A stretch of DNA of 64,000 nucleotides from JBCCCJ01 sp039029315 (GCA_039029315.1 JBCCGK010000054.1:1-64000), one strand, 5' to 3'; positions 17,540 through 27,429 are shown, counted from the stretch's first letter. Made by a program: numbers and translations. Notes: generated from the letters alone by a model not told the origin.

Positions 17540-20500
17540 ATGCCAACAATTGATTTCTTTTCTGCGAATGGCCAGGCAGGCTTTGATGAAGGCTGGATAG
17601 AAGGAGGAATAGAAGCCGAAATGGGGATCACAGGCTCCCTGGACCTTCAAATCTGTCATGGAATCGATCTGGCAGTGGATATCGAAGCTGCTGCTGAAGC
17701 ACAAGCCAAGTTGCGACTTCTGGTGCTTGGTGCCAAAGGCGAGGTCGGGGTATTGGCCCATGCAGGCCTACGGGGTCAAGCAACAATCGAACCCAATGTC
17801 TTTGACCGATTTGGACTCAATGTGCAAGTTCAGGCTGCCGCAGAAGTTGCGGCAAGAGCACGCCTGGAGATTGCCTTGGAATCTGAATATATCGCAGAAT
17901 TAGCCTCACAAGAATTGGATGGCCTCGCGCTTGAGATTTTCCTGGCTTTCCTGCGTGAATTGCGCGTTGGAGGAGGCGTCCTGGGAAAAATCGCCTACTC
18001 AGCTATGGCCAGAGGATGGCTAGCAGCATCAGGGAATTTTCTCAGTGAAGATGAAGGTGGCTTCAAGATTGGGGGAGGATACTCTCTAGGACTCAAAGGC
18101 GGCTACGGCATGGATTATTTCATGGTCCTTGACTTTGAGAATCCGAGACGCTTCTTCAAAACCACAGTTGAGCTGATTACCGAAGAGATTGTCAACCACT
18201 TCCGGGAAGAGCTCCCCACTGGAAGCGAAATCGGCATTGAATTGTTCCAATTGTTGGTGCCTCTCTGTTTGGAAGCGGCTTATGATATTGGACAGAGGAG
18301 TCTCACACAAGGCATAAGTAGTCCCAAAGAAATTGTTCTACCATTCCTGGAGGCTTTTGCAGAGGCCTTGCAACTCTACCTGCTAGACAAGGTTGCTGAT
18401 TTTGCCTCCCAATTGATTGCCCAAATGATAGAAGAGGCACTGATAAGAAGTCTTGGGCAAGAGATGAGTCAAACGGATAAGGATAGGGTGCTTGCCAGCA
18501 GTCAACAATTGATTCAAATCCTTTCTGATGGCAAGTTTAGTCCAGAGGATATTCCTGAAGTTCTGCATTTTGCAACAACAGTATTTGAGGTGGCAGCTCC
18601 GGAAATGGCAGAACGAGTCCAGCGCCCAATCTCTATTCTTTGGACAGCTATGGTGGTGGGTATTTCTCTGAGAGAAGTAGGGGCACTCATTGCTGAAGGG
18701 GATATCTCGGTATTGGGTTTTGGCGTTTCAGCCAGAGCCAGAATCCGAGAGATGCCGTCAATCTCCGAAATGCCAGATCTGGTACAAGAAGAATATATAT
18801 CTGTAGTAGATGATTTTGATGGAACTGAATTGACCTTCGATCATGCCATGGATTACCTCCTTGGGATCGGCATTGGGCCTCTTCTTCGTGATCAGCTTCC
18901 AGAATTGGCTTCCGTCCTCGATCTTCTTTACCAACATACTGGGATCAGTCCTGGCAATATTGTGACATTTGGGATTCAAGGAATGATCGGAGCCAACCTG
19001 ACAGAAACAGAACTTTATCAGGAACTCAAAACCTTTATCCAACGCGCTACCGATGAAGTAATCCAAACCCATGTATACGATCGTCTGGAGGAAATTGCCA
19101 ATCCGAATCCAGATGCCCAGTTATACCTTGAAGAAGTAGCGAAGCCCTCCATTGAGCTCATGCTTGGCTTTGTCTTCCAACAAATTGACCTCGCGGTCGC
19201 AGATCCAGGCTCCTTGAGCGGAGGAGAGATTCTTCAACGCCTTCAATCGGGCATCAGTTCGGTCTTGTATAAGATCATGGCACGTAATCTGGTGGTCATG
19301 GAGCAAATTGCAAGCAGTTTGGTGAGAGAACAATCAGTCTCCGCATTTGCACAATTGGAACAGACTGTCAGGACAGATGAGACTTCTCTATTGATGCAAT
19401 CCAGTGTGGATCATATAGATCTTTTATTGGCCACCATTAGTGAATATGTCCCTATTGTTCCAGGTCAAACGGGTCTCAATCAGGAACAGTTGGATGCACT
19501 TCAAATCTTCATCGCAGATATGCTCAATATTGCCCAGGAATCCTTGAGCAAAGAAATTTTCACAGATGAGATTTGGAATCGTCGCCGGACAGCTTTGCTG
19601 CAATTGCTATTGTCTTTGGATGCAGAGATCAACTGGAACTCCAGAGATCTCCTGGAAAGTATTGGAGACAAAATTGCCTCATGTGGTTTTATCCCAGATA
19701 AAGAAGCCTTAGAGGACCTGTGGGATGTGCAGTTGGATATCCTACTTGCCCAGAGCGAAGTTCTATTTGAGCGTCTTCCAGAACCATTGACCAGATTACT
19801 GCTCGCATTCACAGAACCACAACTCCGAACGATCCAGCAAGAGGCCCAAGCGCATTATGCACAGTTACTGCAAACCATTTCAAGCATTCGGGCATCTCTG
19901 GAAGAAATTCCAGGTAAATTGGCAGCCAAACTCCAACTCTGGCAAGCAGCCCTGGCGGATCTAATCCCAGCTTTTGCCAATGCCAGCCTTGCCCTGGTTT
20001 CCAGCACTTTCCAATCTCTCAAAACTGCCTTGATTGAAAGAGGGAAAGAAAACCTTCAAACACTCAATGCCCCCCAATTCCTGATTGATGGATTTGATGT
20101 CAGTTTCGAGGTGATTGTAATCGCTGTATCTACCATTGTCAATGATGTGTTTACCCTAATCCGAAGTTGGAATTGGGAAAGCATGATCGATGGTCTGATC
20201 GAGCAAATCTCCATTGCAGAACTCGCATTGATCGGAGATGTCAGCTATTTTCAGGCTGGAGTAGAGCAAGACATGGAAAGCCTTGTTCTCTCAAAGGTCA
20301 GTGAGTTGTACCTGGATGAAGAAGGCAATCCCAAATATCCAATTTTGACCTTCGTTCTGGAAGCATTTACAGCATTGTCCACACAAGATTATATAGAACT
20401 TACTGTGGCAGAGGCATTGACTGCAATCAATATTTCTTCATTGATTGAACCGAAACTGCTTGCAGCCATATACGGAGCCCAACATGCTGACCTGGAGGCT

Positions 20501-21301
20501 CGACAATCTTCTGCTCAGACAGATCTGGAGTTCGCAGAAATTGGAGCGGAAGCATCTAAGGACGATTCCAGAAGCAGAATCATCATTCATCACCCATTAG
20601 CCCCCAAAAATCAAACTAGAGATTGGTTTGCCTTTGGACCAGTAGTTCCTTTATCCTTTGAGGTGACAAGATCTGGAAGTGCATGGGCAGATACTGGTGG
20701 TGCGAGACGAATACAAATTGCTTGTAATGGACAAACACTCCATTTTTCTCCCGGAAACTGGACCTACGATGATCATCGAAAAGCCTTAACCTTCCTGGGA
20801 AGTTTACGCTTAGATCAGGAACAAATTCGGCCAGGATTAAATGTCCTTGAAATTTCAGTTGCCAATGCTGAACATGCTACTGTTCGAGCACATGCTATTT
20901 TCCTGGTCGATCCAGATGGACAAGTCCCTCTTGCCGGAATTTCTATTGATCCTACAGCTTCTCAATTTAACAGTCCTGGATCTGATCATGATTCTACTTA
21001 TGAAGAATATGTTGTGATTCACTGGGAGGGAGAAGGGTCTATTTCTCTCGATGGATGGAAGGTTCGAGACAAAGTGGGAACCAGTTACACCTTTATGCCT
21101 CTTCAGCTCGATCCAGGTCAATCCGTACGGCTACGAACAGGGGGAGACCCTATGAGAGACACCAATCAAGACCGTCACTGGGGCCGGAAGAAAGCTGTCT
21201 GGAACAATACTGGCGATACCATCTTCCTGATAGATCCACAAGGTCATGTCCGGTATAGCTATGTGTATCCTTCCTTTTCATCTCATCATCCAAATTCTTA
21301 A
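17540..21301 (+). CDS. 1253-aa protein with C-terminal lamin-tail-like domain
   Basis: The ATG at 17540 is used; a TTG lies two codons upstream. Residues about 1-200 show alternating hydrophobic strands rich in Ala/Gly (for example AEAQAKLRLLVLGAKGEVGV). Residues about 200-1010 are an extended, mostly helical region rich in Glu/Leu/Ile/Ala with no domain I recognise. A beta domain begins near 1030 (HHPLAPKNQTRDWFAFGPVV). The last 110 residues resemble a lamin-tail domain: EEYVVIHWEGEGSISLDGWK, then YTFMPLQLDPGQSVRL, then KKAVWNNTGDTIFLIDPQGH. There is no signal peptide, transmembrane segment or type IX sorting domain. The stop codon is 2 nt before the OmpA-like gene. A large scaffold or cargo protein is possible; I cannot assign a function. 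Confidence 0.85.
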   Translation: MPTIDFFSANGQAGFDEGWIEGGIEAEMGITGSLDLQICHGIDLAVDIEAAAEAQAKLRLLVLGAKGEVGVLAHAGLRGQATIEPNVFDRFGLNVQVQAAAEVAARARLEIALESEYIAELASQELDGLALEIFLAFLRELRVGGGVLGKIAYSAMARGWLAASGNFLSEDEGGFKIGGGYSLGLKGGYGMDYFMVLDFENPRRFFKTTVELITEEIVNHFREELPTGSEIGIELFQLLVPLCLEAAYDIGQRSLTQGISSPKEIVLPFLEAFAEALQLYLLDKVADFASQLIAQMIEEALIRSLGQEMSQTDKDRVLASSQQLIQILSDGKFSPEDIPEVLHFATTVFEVAAPEMAERVQRPISILWTAMVVGISLREVGALIAEGDISVLGFGVSARARIREMPSISEMPDLVQEEYISVVDDFDGTELTFDHAMDYLLGIGIGPLLRDQLPELASVLDLLYQHTGISPGNIVTFGIQGMIGANLTETELYQELKTFIQRATDEVIQTHVYDRLEEIANPNPDAQLYLEEVAKPSIELMLGFVFQQIDLAVADPGSLSGGEILQRLQSGISSVLYKIMARNLVVMEQIASSLVREQSVSAFAQLEQTVRTDETSLLMQSSVDHIDLLLATISEYVPIVPGQTGLNQEQLDALQIFIADMLNIAQESLSKEIFTDEIWNRRRTALLQLLLSLDAEINWNSRDLLESIGDKIASCGFIPDKEALEDLWDVQLDILLAQSEVLFERLPEPLTRLLLAFTEPQLRTIQQEAQAHYAQLLQTISSIRASLEEIPGKLAAKLQLWQAALADLIPAFANASLALVSSTFQSLKTALIERGKENLQTLNAPQFLIDGFDVSFEVIVIAVSTIVNDVFTLIRSWNWESMIDGLIEQISIAELALIGDVSYFQAGVEQDMESLVLSKVSELYLDEEGNPKYPILTFVLEAFTALSTQDYIELTVAEALTAINISSLIEPKLLAAIYGAQHADLEARQSSAQTDLEFAEIGAEASKDDSRSRIIIHHPLAPKNQTRDWFAFGPVVPLSFEVTRSGSAWADTGGARRIQIACNGQTLHFSPGNWTYDDHRKALTFLGSLRLDQEQIRPGLNVLEISVANAEHATVRAHAIFLVDPDGQVPLAGISIDPTASQFNSPGSDHDSTYEEYVVIHWEGEGSISLDGWKVRDKVGTSYTFMPLQLDPGQSVRLRTGGDPMRDTNQDRHWGRKKAVWNNTGDTIFLIDPQGHVRYSYVYPSFSSHHPNS

Positions 21302-21303
21302 TC

Positions 21304-22293
21304 ATGACCTCCTCATCTGCCGCAAATACATTGATTCAGACTGCTCAACAAGTTGTCGCAACGCTTGCCAGTGGCCTGAGCTATCATTATCATTATGTTC
21401 AGATTGTCATTGATGGATTTGGCGTGAATGACACACATCTGCTTCCTGAACATGAAAGGAAACTCGATGAACTGATCTCAGGATCCTTACATTCTTTATT
21501 TGCTTTCCAGCAAGGCAATCCTGATACCCGCCTGGTGGGTTTTGTCGGCATGGCAAGCCAAACAGGACCAGAGAGCCAGAATTTGGAATTAGGCCTTCAA
21601 CGCGCTCAGCATGTGTATGCGTACCTGGGATCACGGGTAGATCCTTCTCAGATTGATGCCTATGTTGATTCGATTGGCTCCTCTCGTCCAAGACCTGGAT
21701 ATGATCAGGAAGGATCTGAGTTTGCGCAGAACCGAGCTGTCATTGTCTTTTTAGAAATCAGATATCCAATCATTGGTGCAGTTCCTGTGCCCCCTCTTCC
21801 TGATACGCCCCCACCAGAACCTCAATCAAGAGAGTGGTCTCTCGCTTTATTTGCCAGCGTAGAAACAGAAACAGGTTTGAATATCATCGGATGCACGGTT
21901 CTCCTGGGCATATTAACCAATCTCAGGACGAATGAGCAGAAGAATATTGCCATTTTTACTGGGGGAATAGATGCTGGGATCAGCCTTGCCACGCCTGGCG
22001 TTGTTGCAGGAGTCAATACGCAAGCCAATGAAGATGGCACATTTCAGACCCATTGGTTGACCTTCGAGGATTTTGACGGGTCTTATGTGGTGCTTACAGA
22101 TGCAAGTGCAACAAATGTAGCAGAGTTTGGAGACGGTGCCATCGGCATCTACAATGCCAATGTGGTCGTAAGTCCTCCCGGAATCTTCCTCAAATCTGTG
22201 GCAATCGGTGTTGGTGCCAAGTTACAATTCGGAAAATTTGTGATCATCGAGAGCCCTGATCTCTGGGATGAACTGACGGGTTTGATTCAATGA
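21304..22293 (+). CDS. OmpA-like domain protein without signal peptide
   Basis: A 329-residue protein. Residues about 20-160 form an OmpA/MotB-like peptidoglycan-binding fold: IVIDGFGVNDTHLLPEHERK, then TRLVGFVGMASQTGPESQNL, then LGLQRAQHVYAYL and QNRAVIVFLEIRYP. A Pro-rich linker (PVPPLPDTPPPEPQ, about 160-175) leads to a C-terminal beta-rich domain (about 178-329) starting SREWSLALFASVE that I do not recognise. The N-terminus MTSSSAANTLIQTAQQ lacks a signal peptide, which is unusual because OmpA domains normally work in the periplasm. The gene begins 2 nt after the 1253-aa gene, so the two are co-expressed and probably act together. Export by a non-Sec route is an inference worth testing. 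Confidence 0.85.
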   Translation: MTSSSAANTLIQTAQQVVATLASGLSYHYHYVQIVIDGFGVNDTHLLPEHERKLDELISGSLHSLFAFQQGNPDTRLVGFVGMASQTGPESQNLELGLQRAQHVYAYLGSRVDPSQIDAYVDSIGSSRPRPGYDQEGSEFAQNRAVIVFLEIRYPIIGAVPVPPLPDTPPPEPQSREWSLALFASVETETGLNIIGCTVLLGILTNLRTNEQKNIAIFTGGIDAGISLATPGVVAGVNTQANEDGTFQTHWLTFEDFDGSYVVLTDASATNVAEFGDGAIGIYNANVVVSPPGIFLKSVAIGVGAKLQFGKFVIIESPDLWDELTGLIQ

Positions 22294-22430
22294 AATCAAG
22301 AGTGTTACAGGTTTCAGATCCTCTCTCGATTGTAGATCAGCAATACTTAGCCCAGAAAACCAGGTTCAAGTAAAAACAGATCAAAGAAGAAGATACCTAG
22401 ATGGATAGGAAAGTGAAGACTGCTTGGTAA

Positions 22431-23678
22431 TCAGCCAAACATCTTCTTCACCCGATGAAGGCCTTCGACCAGACGGTCTACATCTTCACGGTTATTATAA
22501 AAGGCAAAAGAAGCGCGAACTGTCCCCGGAATATCAAACCTTCGCATCAGCGGCTGGGTACAGTGGTGGCCAGTGCGAACTGCAATGCCCAGCCGATCCA
22601 GAATCGTTCCTGTATCATAGGGATGAATATCCCCAATCAAAAAAGAGATGACAGAAGCTTTGTGTGCAGAGGTGCCAATGATGCGCATGCCATCAATGGC
22701 GAGGAGTTGATCGGTTGCATAAGAAAGTAGATCTGCCTCATGCGCAGCGATGGCTTCATACCCGACATTCATGACATACTCCAGACCCGCCCCAAGACCA
22801 ATCCCACCAGCAATATTCGGAGTGCCTGCCTCGAATTTGTGGGGCAATTCATTGAAGGTAGTACCTTCGAATCGCACCGTTCGGATCATGTCTCCTCCTC
22901 CCATATAGGGGGGCATCTCGTTCAGCCATTTTTCTTTGCCATACAAAATGCCGATACCTGTGGGCGCAAAGACTTTATGACCAGAAAAGGCCAAAAAATC
23001 CACATCCAATGCCTGCACATCAACTTGCTGATGCGGAAGCGCCTGAGCAGCATCCAATAGCACCGGAATGTCTCTTGCATGTGCTGCTTCGATGATATCC
23101 TCCACAGGATTGATGGTTCCCAGGGAATTCGAAGTGTGAACGACAGCTACAATGCGAGTTCGATCACTCAGAAGAGAATGGAAGGCTTGCATGTCCAACT
23201 CCCCTGAATCTGTTACAGGGATCACCTTAAGATTGGCCCCCTTCATGCCACAAATCAACTGCCAGGGAACAATGTTGGAATGGTGTTCCATTTCGGAGAT
23301 CAAGACTTCATCTCCTTCTTTGAGATATTTCATCCCAAAACTGTGGGCAACAAGGTTGATGCCTTCTGTGGTACCTTTGGTGAAGAGGACTTCATGCTCA
23401 TGTTTGGCATGAATGATCTGTTGGGCCAGCTTTCTGGTTCGTTCATATTCATCAGTTGCCTGCTGACTGAGAAAATGTACCCCTCGATGAACATTGCTGT
23501 TCTCTTGAGAGTAATAATGATTCAGTCGGTCTATGACAGACTGGGGCTTTTGGGAAGTCGCTCCATTGTCCAGATAGACAAGAGGGTTTCCGTGGACTTC
23601 CTGATGCAAGGCCGGAAAATCCTGCCGGATGGCCTCGATATCGAAATTTGATGTTTGGGTGCGCATAAAAGGTGTCAT
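22431..23678 (-). CDS. sufS: Cysteine desulfurase SufS
   Basis: A 415-residue class-V PLP-dependent enzyme that removes sulfur from cysteine, making a persulfide for iron-sulfur cluster assembly. The PLP lysine is Lys235 in FSGHKVFAPTG, and the catalytic cysteine is Cys373 in RTGHHCTQPLMRRF, the SufS/CsdA (group II) sequence context. HTSNSLGTINPV and SEMEHHSNIVPW are further conserved segments. It is the last gene of the minus-strand sufBCDS operon (58 bp after sufD). No sufE or sufU gene is seen in the window, so the sulfur shuttle is presumably encoded elsewhere. Length is normal for the family. Confidence 0.96.
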   Translation of the reverse strand: MTPFMRTQTSNFDIEAIRQDFPALHQEVHGNPLVYLDNGATSQKPQSVIDRLNHYYSQENSNVHRGVHFLSQQATDEYERTRKLAQQIIHAKHEHEVLFTKGTTEGINLVAHSFGMKYLKEGDEVLISEMEHHSNIVPWQLICGMKGANLKVIPVTDSGELDMQAFHSLLSDRTRIVAVVHTSNSLGTINPVEDIIEAAHARDIPVLLDAAQALPHQQVDVQALDVDFLAFSGHKVFAPTGIGILYGKEKWLNEMPPYMGGGDMIRTVRFEGTTFNELPHKFEAGTPNIAGGIGLGAGLEYVMNVGYEAIAAHEADLLSYATDQLLAIDGMRIIGTSAHKASVISFLIGDIHPYDTGTILDRLGIAVRTGHHCTQPLMRRFDIPGTVRASFAFYNNREDVDRLVEGLHRVKKMFG

Positions 23679-23735
23679 TGGAATGAACGCCCTTTGACTC
23701 GTCTCAGGGCAAGCTCGGACATAAGGCGCAGAGTA

Positions 23736-25031
23736 TCAGTATCTATTCTGAATCAGTTGGGACACGTATTCTTTGATCGGTTCAATCGAGATATTCTCAG
23801 CAACTTCCATACAGAAAGCATAGATCAGCATAATTCGAGCATCTCCTTCCTTGATTCCTCTTGCTCTCAGGTAGAACATGGCTTCCTCATCCAGTCTTCC
23901 AGTAGTCGCTCCATGACTACACTTGACATCGTCTGCATAAATCTCCAACTGTGGCTTGGTATAGATGTTGGCTGAATTCGAGAGTACGATGTTCCGGTTG
24001 GTTTGATAGGCATTGGTCTTCTGAGCGTCCTCATACACATGAATTTTTCCACTAAAGACTCCTGTTGCCTGATCACCAATGATTCCTTTGTATAGCTCAT
24101 TGCTAAAACAGTTCGGCTCCTTGTGATGAACCTCTGTATAATTGTCTACATGCTGTGAATCTGAGAGGAGATAGGCACCGATCAGGTGAGACTCTGTATG
24201 TTGTCCTTCCAGGTTCAGTCGGATGTTGTTCCTCACAATATCGCCGCTCATGGTGAAGGTATAGACAGAACAATAGCTGTCTCGTTGTTGCTGGATATCT
24301 ATTCTGTCAATCCGAGAGGCCTGATCAGATTCTAGCTGAAACTGTATTACTTCCAGGCGCGCATTGTCGCTGACCAGCATCTCTGTTACAGTATTGCTCA
24401 GGCTCTCGCCTTCTCCGACAGTGAAATGACTGGAGATGAGTTGGGCAGAAGCATTTTTTTCAACAACAAACAGATTTCTGCTTTGACTGATGGTAGCCGT
24501 TGCCTCAGGAACAGTCAGATGTATCAAATGAATCGGAGCAACGGATGTCTTGCCAGCGGGAACCAGCAACAATGTCCCTTCTTTTGCATAAGCCGTATTC
24601 AGTGCGCTGAAAATATCAGAATTTTCTCCAATGGCTGTCCCCATTTTTTGCTGAAAAGCTTCCTTATTTTCAGCCGACAAGCTGGATAAGGCACTGATTT
24701 CCAACACATCCTGATTATGGCTGATGTCTGACAATTCTTTGGAATATTCTCCATTGACAAAAACCAATACATCAGACACCAAATCAGGAATCCGATATGC
24801 ATCGATGGATGAGATCGCGGCGGCGGAGATTGGTCGATATTCCCGTTTGAGAATCGGGCGAAGGGAGGTATACTTCCAGGACTCAGTTTTTCGTCCTGGC
24901 AACTTCAGGTTCTGAAGAGAAGCCTCTGCTGCCTCTCGGGTAGGAATTAGCTCCCGGGTTCCATTCAAGCCCAAGGGGCGAAACGCATTGATAAATGCCT
25001 CCTCTATAGAATTTGTTGCCATTGTGGCCAT
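23736..25031 (-). CDS. sufD: Fe-S cluster assembly protein SufD
   Basis: A 431-residue SufD, partner of SufB and SufC in the scaffold complex that builds Fe-S clusters. The beta-helix core is recognisable by GAYLLSDSQHVDNYTEVHHK, FSGKIHVYEDAQKTNAYQTN and EIYADDVKCSHGATTGRLDE, the last containing the conserved SufD/SufB cysteine and histidine. The N-terminus (residues about 1-120) is the helical domain that varies between species. The ATG at 25031 is used; an alternative ATG lies at 25022. It is 50 bp downstream of sufC in the same operon. Confidence 0.95.
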   Translation of the reverse strand: MATMATNSIEEAFINAFRPLGLNGTRELIPTREAAEASLQNLKLPGRKTESWKYTSLRPILKREYRPISAAAISSIDAYRIPDLVSDVLVFVNGEYSKELSDISHNQDVLEISALSSLSAENKEAFQQKMGTAIGENSDIFSALNTAYAKEGTLLLVPAGKTSVAPIHLIHLTVPEATATISQSRNLFVVEKNASAQLISSHFTVGEGESLSNTVTEMLVSDNARLEVIQFQLESDQASRIDRIDIQQQRDSYCSVYTFTMSGDIVRNNIRLNLEGQHTESHLIGAYLLSDSQHVDNYTEVHHKEPNCFSNELYKGIIGDQATGVFSGKIHVYEDAQKTNAYQTNRNIVLSNSANIYTKPQLEIYADDVKCSHGATTGRLDEEAMFYLRARGIKEGDARIMLIYAFCMEVAENISIEPIKEYVSQLIQNRY

Positions 25032-25081
25032 AGAAATCAAGTAAAATCGAATTTAATGATCGGAATCAGTCTATGCTTTTC

Positions 25082-25834
25082 TCAAACAGTTGCTCCCTCA
25101 CGAATCCAGTCATAGCCTTTTTCTTCCAGCTCCAGGGCCAGTTCTTTCCCCCCGGATTTGACGATCCGGCCATCAAAGAGAACATGCACGAAGTCTGGGA
25201 CGATATAGTTGAGCAGTCGCTGATAGTGTGTGATCACCAGGAATGAGTTGTGTTCATTTCTCAGCTGATTGACTGCATTGGATACTATTTTTAGCGCATC
25301 TATGTCCAGGCCAGAATCTGTTTCATCCAGAATACAGAGCTTGGGCTCCAACATGGCCATTTGGAAGATCTCATTTCGCTTCTTTTCTCCCCCGGAGAAT
25401 CCTTCATTGACAGAGCGTTTTGTCAAGGTGGTATCCAGGTCTACGATTTTCTTCTTTTCTTTCATCAACTTCAGAAAAGCACTTGCACTCAAGGCTTCTT
25501 GTCCTCGATATTCTCGGACTGAGTTGACTGATGTCCGCATGAAATTGGTCATGCTCACACCGGGAATCTCTACTGGATACTGAAATGCGAGGAAGATCCC
25601 CTCCCCTGCCCTTTCGTCTGGATCAAGGTCCAAAAGGTCCTTGCCTTCAAAAAGGATTTCGCCTTCTGATACTTCATATTCTTCACGCCCAGCCAATACG
25701 GAGGCCAGAGTACTTTTGCCTGAGCCATTGGGACCCATAATGGCGTGAACTTCGCCCGGATTGATCTGGAGATTCAATCCTTTGAGGATTTGTTGTTCCT
25801 CAATGGAGGCGTGTATATTGTTGATATTGAGCAT
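25082..25834 (-). CDS. sufC: Fe-S assembly ATPase SufC
   Basis: A 250-residue ABC-type ATPase that drives conformational change in the SufBC2D scaffold. The Walker A motif GPNGSGKST lies near residues 34-42, the signature FSGGEKKRNEI and the Walker B/D-loop LCILDETDSGLDIDAL follow, and the switch histidine is in FLVITHYQRLL. There is no transmembrane segment, consistent with a cytoplasmic soluble ATPase. It lies between sufB (81 bp upstream) and sufD (50 bp downstream). Confidence 0.97.
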   Translation of the reverse strand: MLNINNIHASIEEQQILKGLNLQINPGEVHAIMGPNGSGKSTLASVLAGREEYEVSEGEILFEGKDLLDLDPDERAGEGIFLAFQYPVEIPGVSMTNFMRTSVNSVREYRGQEALSASAFLKLMKEKKKIVDLDTTLTKRSVNEGFSGGEKKRNEIFQMAMLEPKLCILDETDSGLDIDALKIVSNAVNQLRNEHNSFLVITHYQRLLNYIVPDFVHVLFDGRIVKSGGKELALELEEKGYDWIREGATV

Positions 25835-25915
25835 TCTATTTGTATCGTTCGAAATTAAGATGTTCTGTTATTTGCAAAAAGAAAAAGCTTATCCCCTTCT
25901 GTAGAGAGTGAGAAC

Positions 25916-27397
25916 CTAGCCCACACTTCCCTCCAGGCTAATGCTGAGAAGCTTTTGTGCCTCGACGGCAAATTCCATTGGCAATTGGTTCAATACTTCC
26001 TTGGCGTATCCATTCACGATGAGACCGATGGCTGTTTCTTCATCGATTCCCCGTTGATTGCAGTAAAAAATCTGATCTTCCCCGATTTTGGAGGTTGTCG
26101 CTTCATGCTCCACCTGTCCTGAAGGATTTCCAACTTCTATGTAAGGAAAAGTATGTGCCCCACATCTGTCTCCGATCAAGAGTGAATCACATTGAGAGAA
26201 GTTCCGGGCATTGGCCGCATCTTTGTGGATTTTGACCAGACCTCTATAGCTATTGTTACTTTTCCCCGCGGAGATTCCCTTGGAGATGATGATACTCCTG
26301 GTGTTCTTTCCCAAGTGGATCATCTTGGTTCCAGTATCTGCCTGCTGGCGTCCATTGGTTACTGCGACAGAGTAGAATTCTCCTTCGGAATTGTCTCCTT
26401 TCAGAATACAACTAGGATATTTCCAGGTGATGGCAGATCCTGTCTCTACTTGCGTCCAGGAAATCTTGGAGTTTCTTCCCTTGCACAATCCTCGCTTGGT
26501 TACGAAATTGTAAATCCCTCCTGCACCCGTTTCCATATCACCAGGATACCAGTTCTGGACAGTAGAGTATTTAATTTCGGCATTGTCCATGGTGATCAAT
26601 TCAACCACGGCCGCATGAAGTTGGTTCTCATCCCGCATAGGAGCCGTACAGCCCTCGAGGTAGCTTACATAACTTCCGGCTTCAGCCACGATGAGTGTTC
26701 GCTCGAACTGACCTGTATTTTTCTCATTGATTCGGAAATATGTAGACAGCTCCATGGGACATCGAACGCCCTCTGGAATGTAGACAAATGACCCATCTGT
26801 AAACACTGCTGCATTGAGTGCGGCATAGTAGTTATCGGTATGAGGAACAACTGCCCCCATATACTTTTTGATGAGTTCAGGATGATCTTTGATTGCTTCT
26901 GAGAACGAACAAAAAATAATGCCTTTCTCAGCCAGCTTTTCCTTATATGTAGTCTTGACAGACACACTATCAATCACTGCATCTACTGCGACACCTGCCA
27001 GTACTTTCTGTTCTTCGAGTGGAATCCCGAGTTTTTTAAAGGTATTTAGCAGTTCAGGATCAACCTCATCCAGACTATCCAGTTTCGGCTTTTGTTTGGG
27101 AGCCGCATAATAATATACATCCTGAAAGTCGATACGAGGATATTCCACATGTGCCCATTCTGGCTCCTCCATCTGCAACCAGTATCGATAAGCCTTTAGT
27201 CGATAGGCCAACATCCATTCCGGTTCTTCCTTTTTGGCAGAAATGAACCGAATAATGTCTTCATTCAGACCCTTTGGTGCTTTGTCACTTTCGATGTCCG
27301 AAACCCACCCATATTCGTACTTCCGATCTGTGAATTCCTGTATGATTTTTTCGTCCTCTGAGAGGTCCGGGATTGGTGCTAACGTCTCTTCAGTCAT
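25916..27397 (-). CDS. sufB: Fe-S cluster assembly scaffold SufB
   Basis: A 493-residue SufB, first gene of the operon. Recognisable segments are GAVVPHTDNYYAALNAAVFT, SFVYIPEGVRCPMELSTYFR, GSYVSYLEGCTAPMRDENQL and the C-terminal core SLLIGDRCGAHTFPYIEVGN, with the conserved cysteine that helps form the cluster-assembly site. Length is normal. The upstream region holds a perfect 16-bp palindrome just above a -7-like element and a second inverted repeat just before the start codon, so transcription is probably regulated by iron or Fe-S status. Confidence 0.97.
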   Translation of the reverse strand: MTEETLAPIPDLSEDEKIIQEFTDRKYEYGWVSDIESDKAPKGLNEDIIRFISAKKEEPEWMLAYRLKAYRYWLQMEEPEWAHVEYPRIDFQDVYYYAAPKQKPKLDSLDEVDPELLNTFKKLGIPLEEQKVLAGVAVDAVIDSVSVKTTYKEKLAEKGIIFCSFSEAIKDHPELIKKYMGAVVPHTDNYYAALNAAVFTDGSFVYIPEGVRCPMELSTYFRINEKNTGQFERTLIVAEAGSYVSYLEGCTAPMRDENQLHAAVVELITMDNAEIKYSTVQNWYPGDMETGAGGIYNFVTKRGLCKGRNSKISWTQVETGSAITWKYPSCILKGDNSEGEFYSVAVTNGRQQADTGTKMIHLGKNTRSIIISKGISAGKSNNSYRGLVKIHKDAANARNFSQCDSLLIGDRCGAHTFPYIEVGNPSGQVEHEATTSKIGEDQIFYCNQRGIDEETAIGLIVNGYAKEVLNQLPMEFAVEAQKLLSISLEGSVG

Positions 27398-27406
27398 ATC
27401 TTAAGT

Positions 27407-27429
27407 TTAATTAGACTGATTCTAATTAA
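27407..27429 (-). promoter_or_regulatory. Inverted repeat immediately upstream of sufB
   Basis: The arms TTAATTAGA and TCTAATTAA are exact reverse complements separated by CTGAT. The repeat ends 9 bp before the sufB start codon, so it lies in or near the leader. The core TTAGA-N5-TCTAA resembles the general layout of DtxR/MntR-type metalloregulator sites, but this assignment is inference; a leader RNA hairpin is an alternative. Confidence 0.55.
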
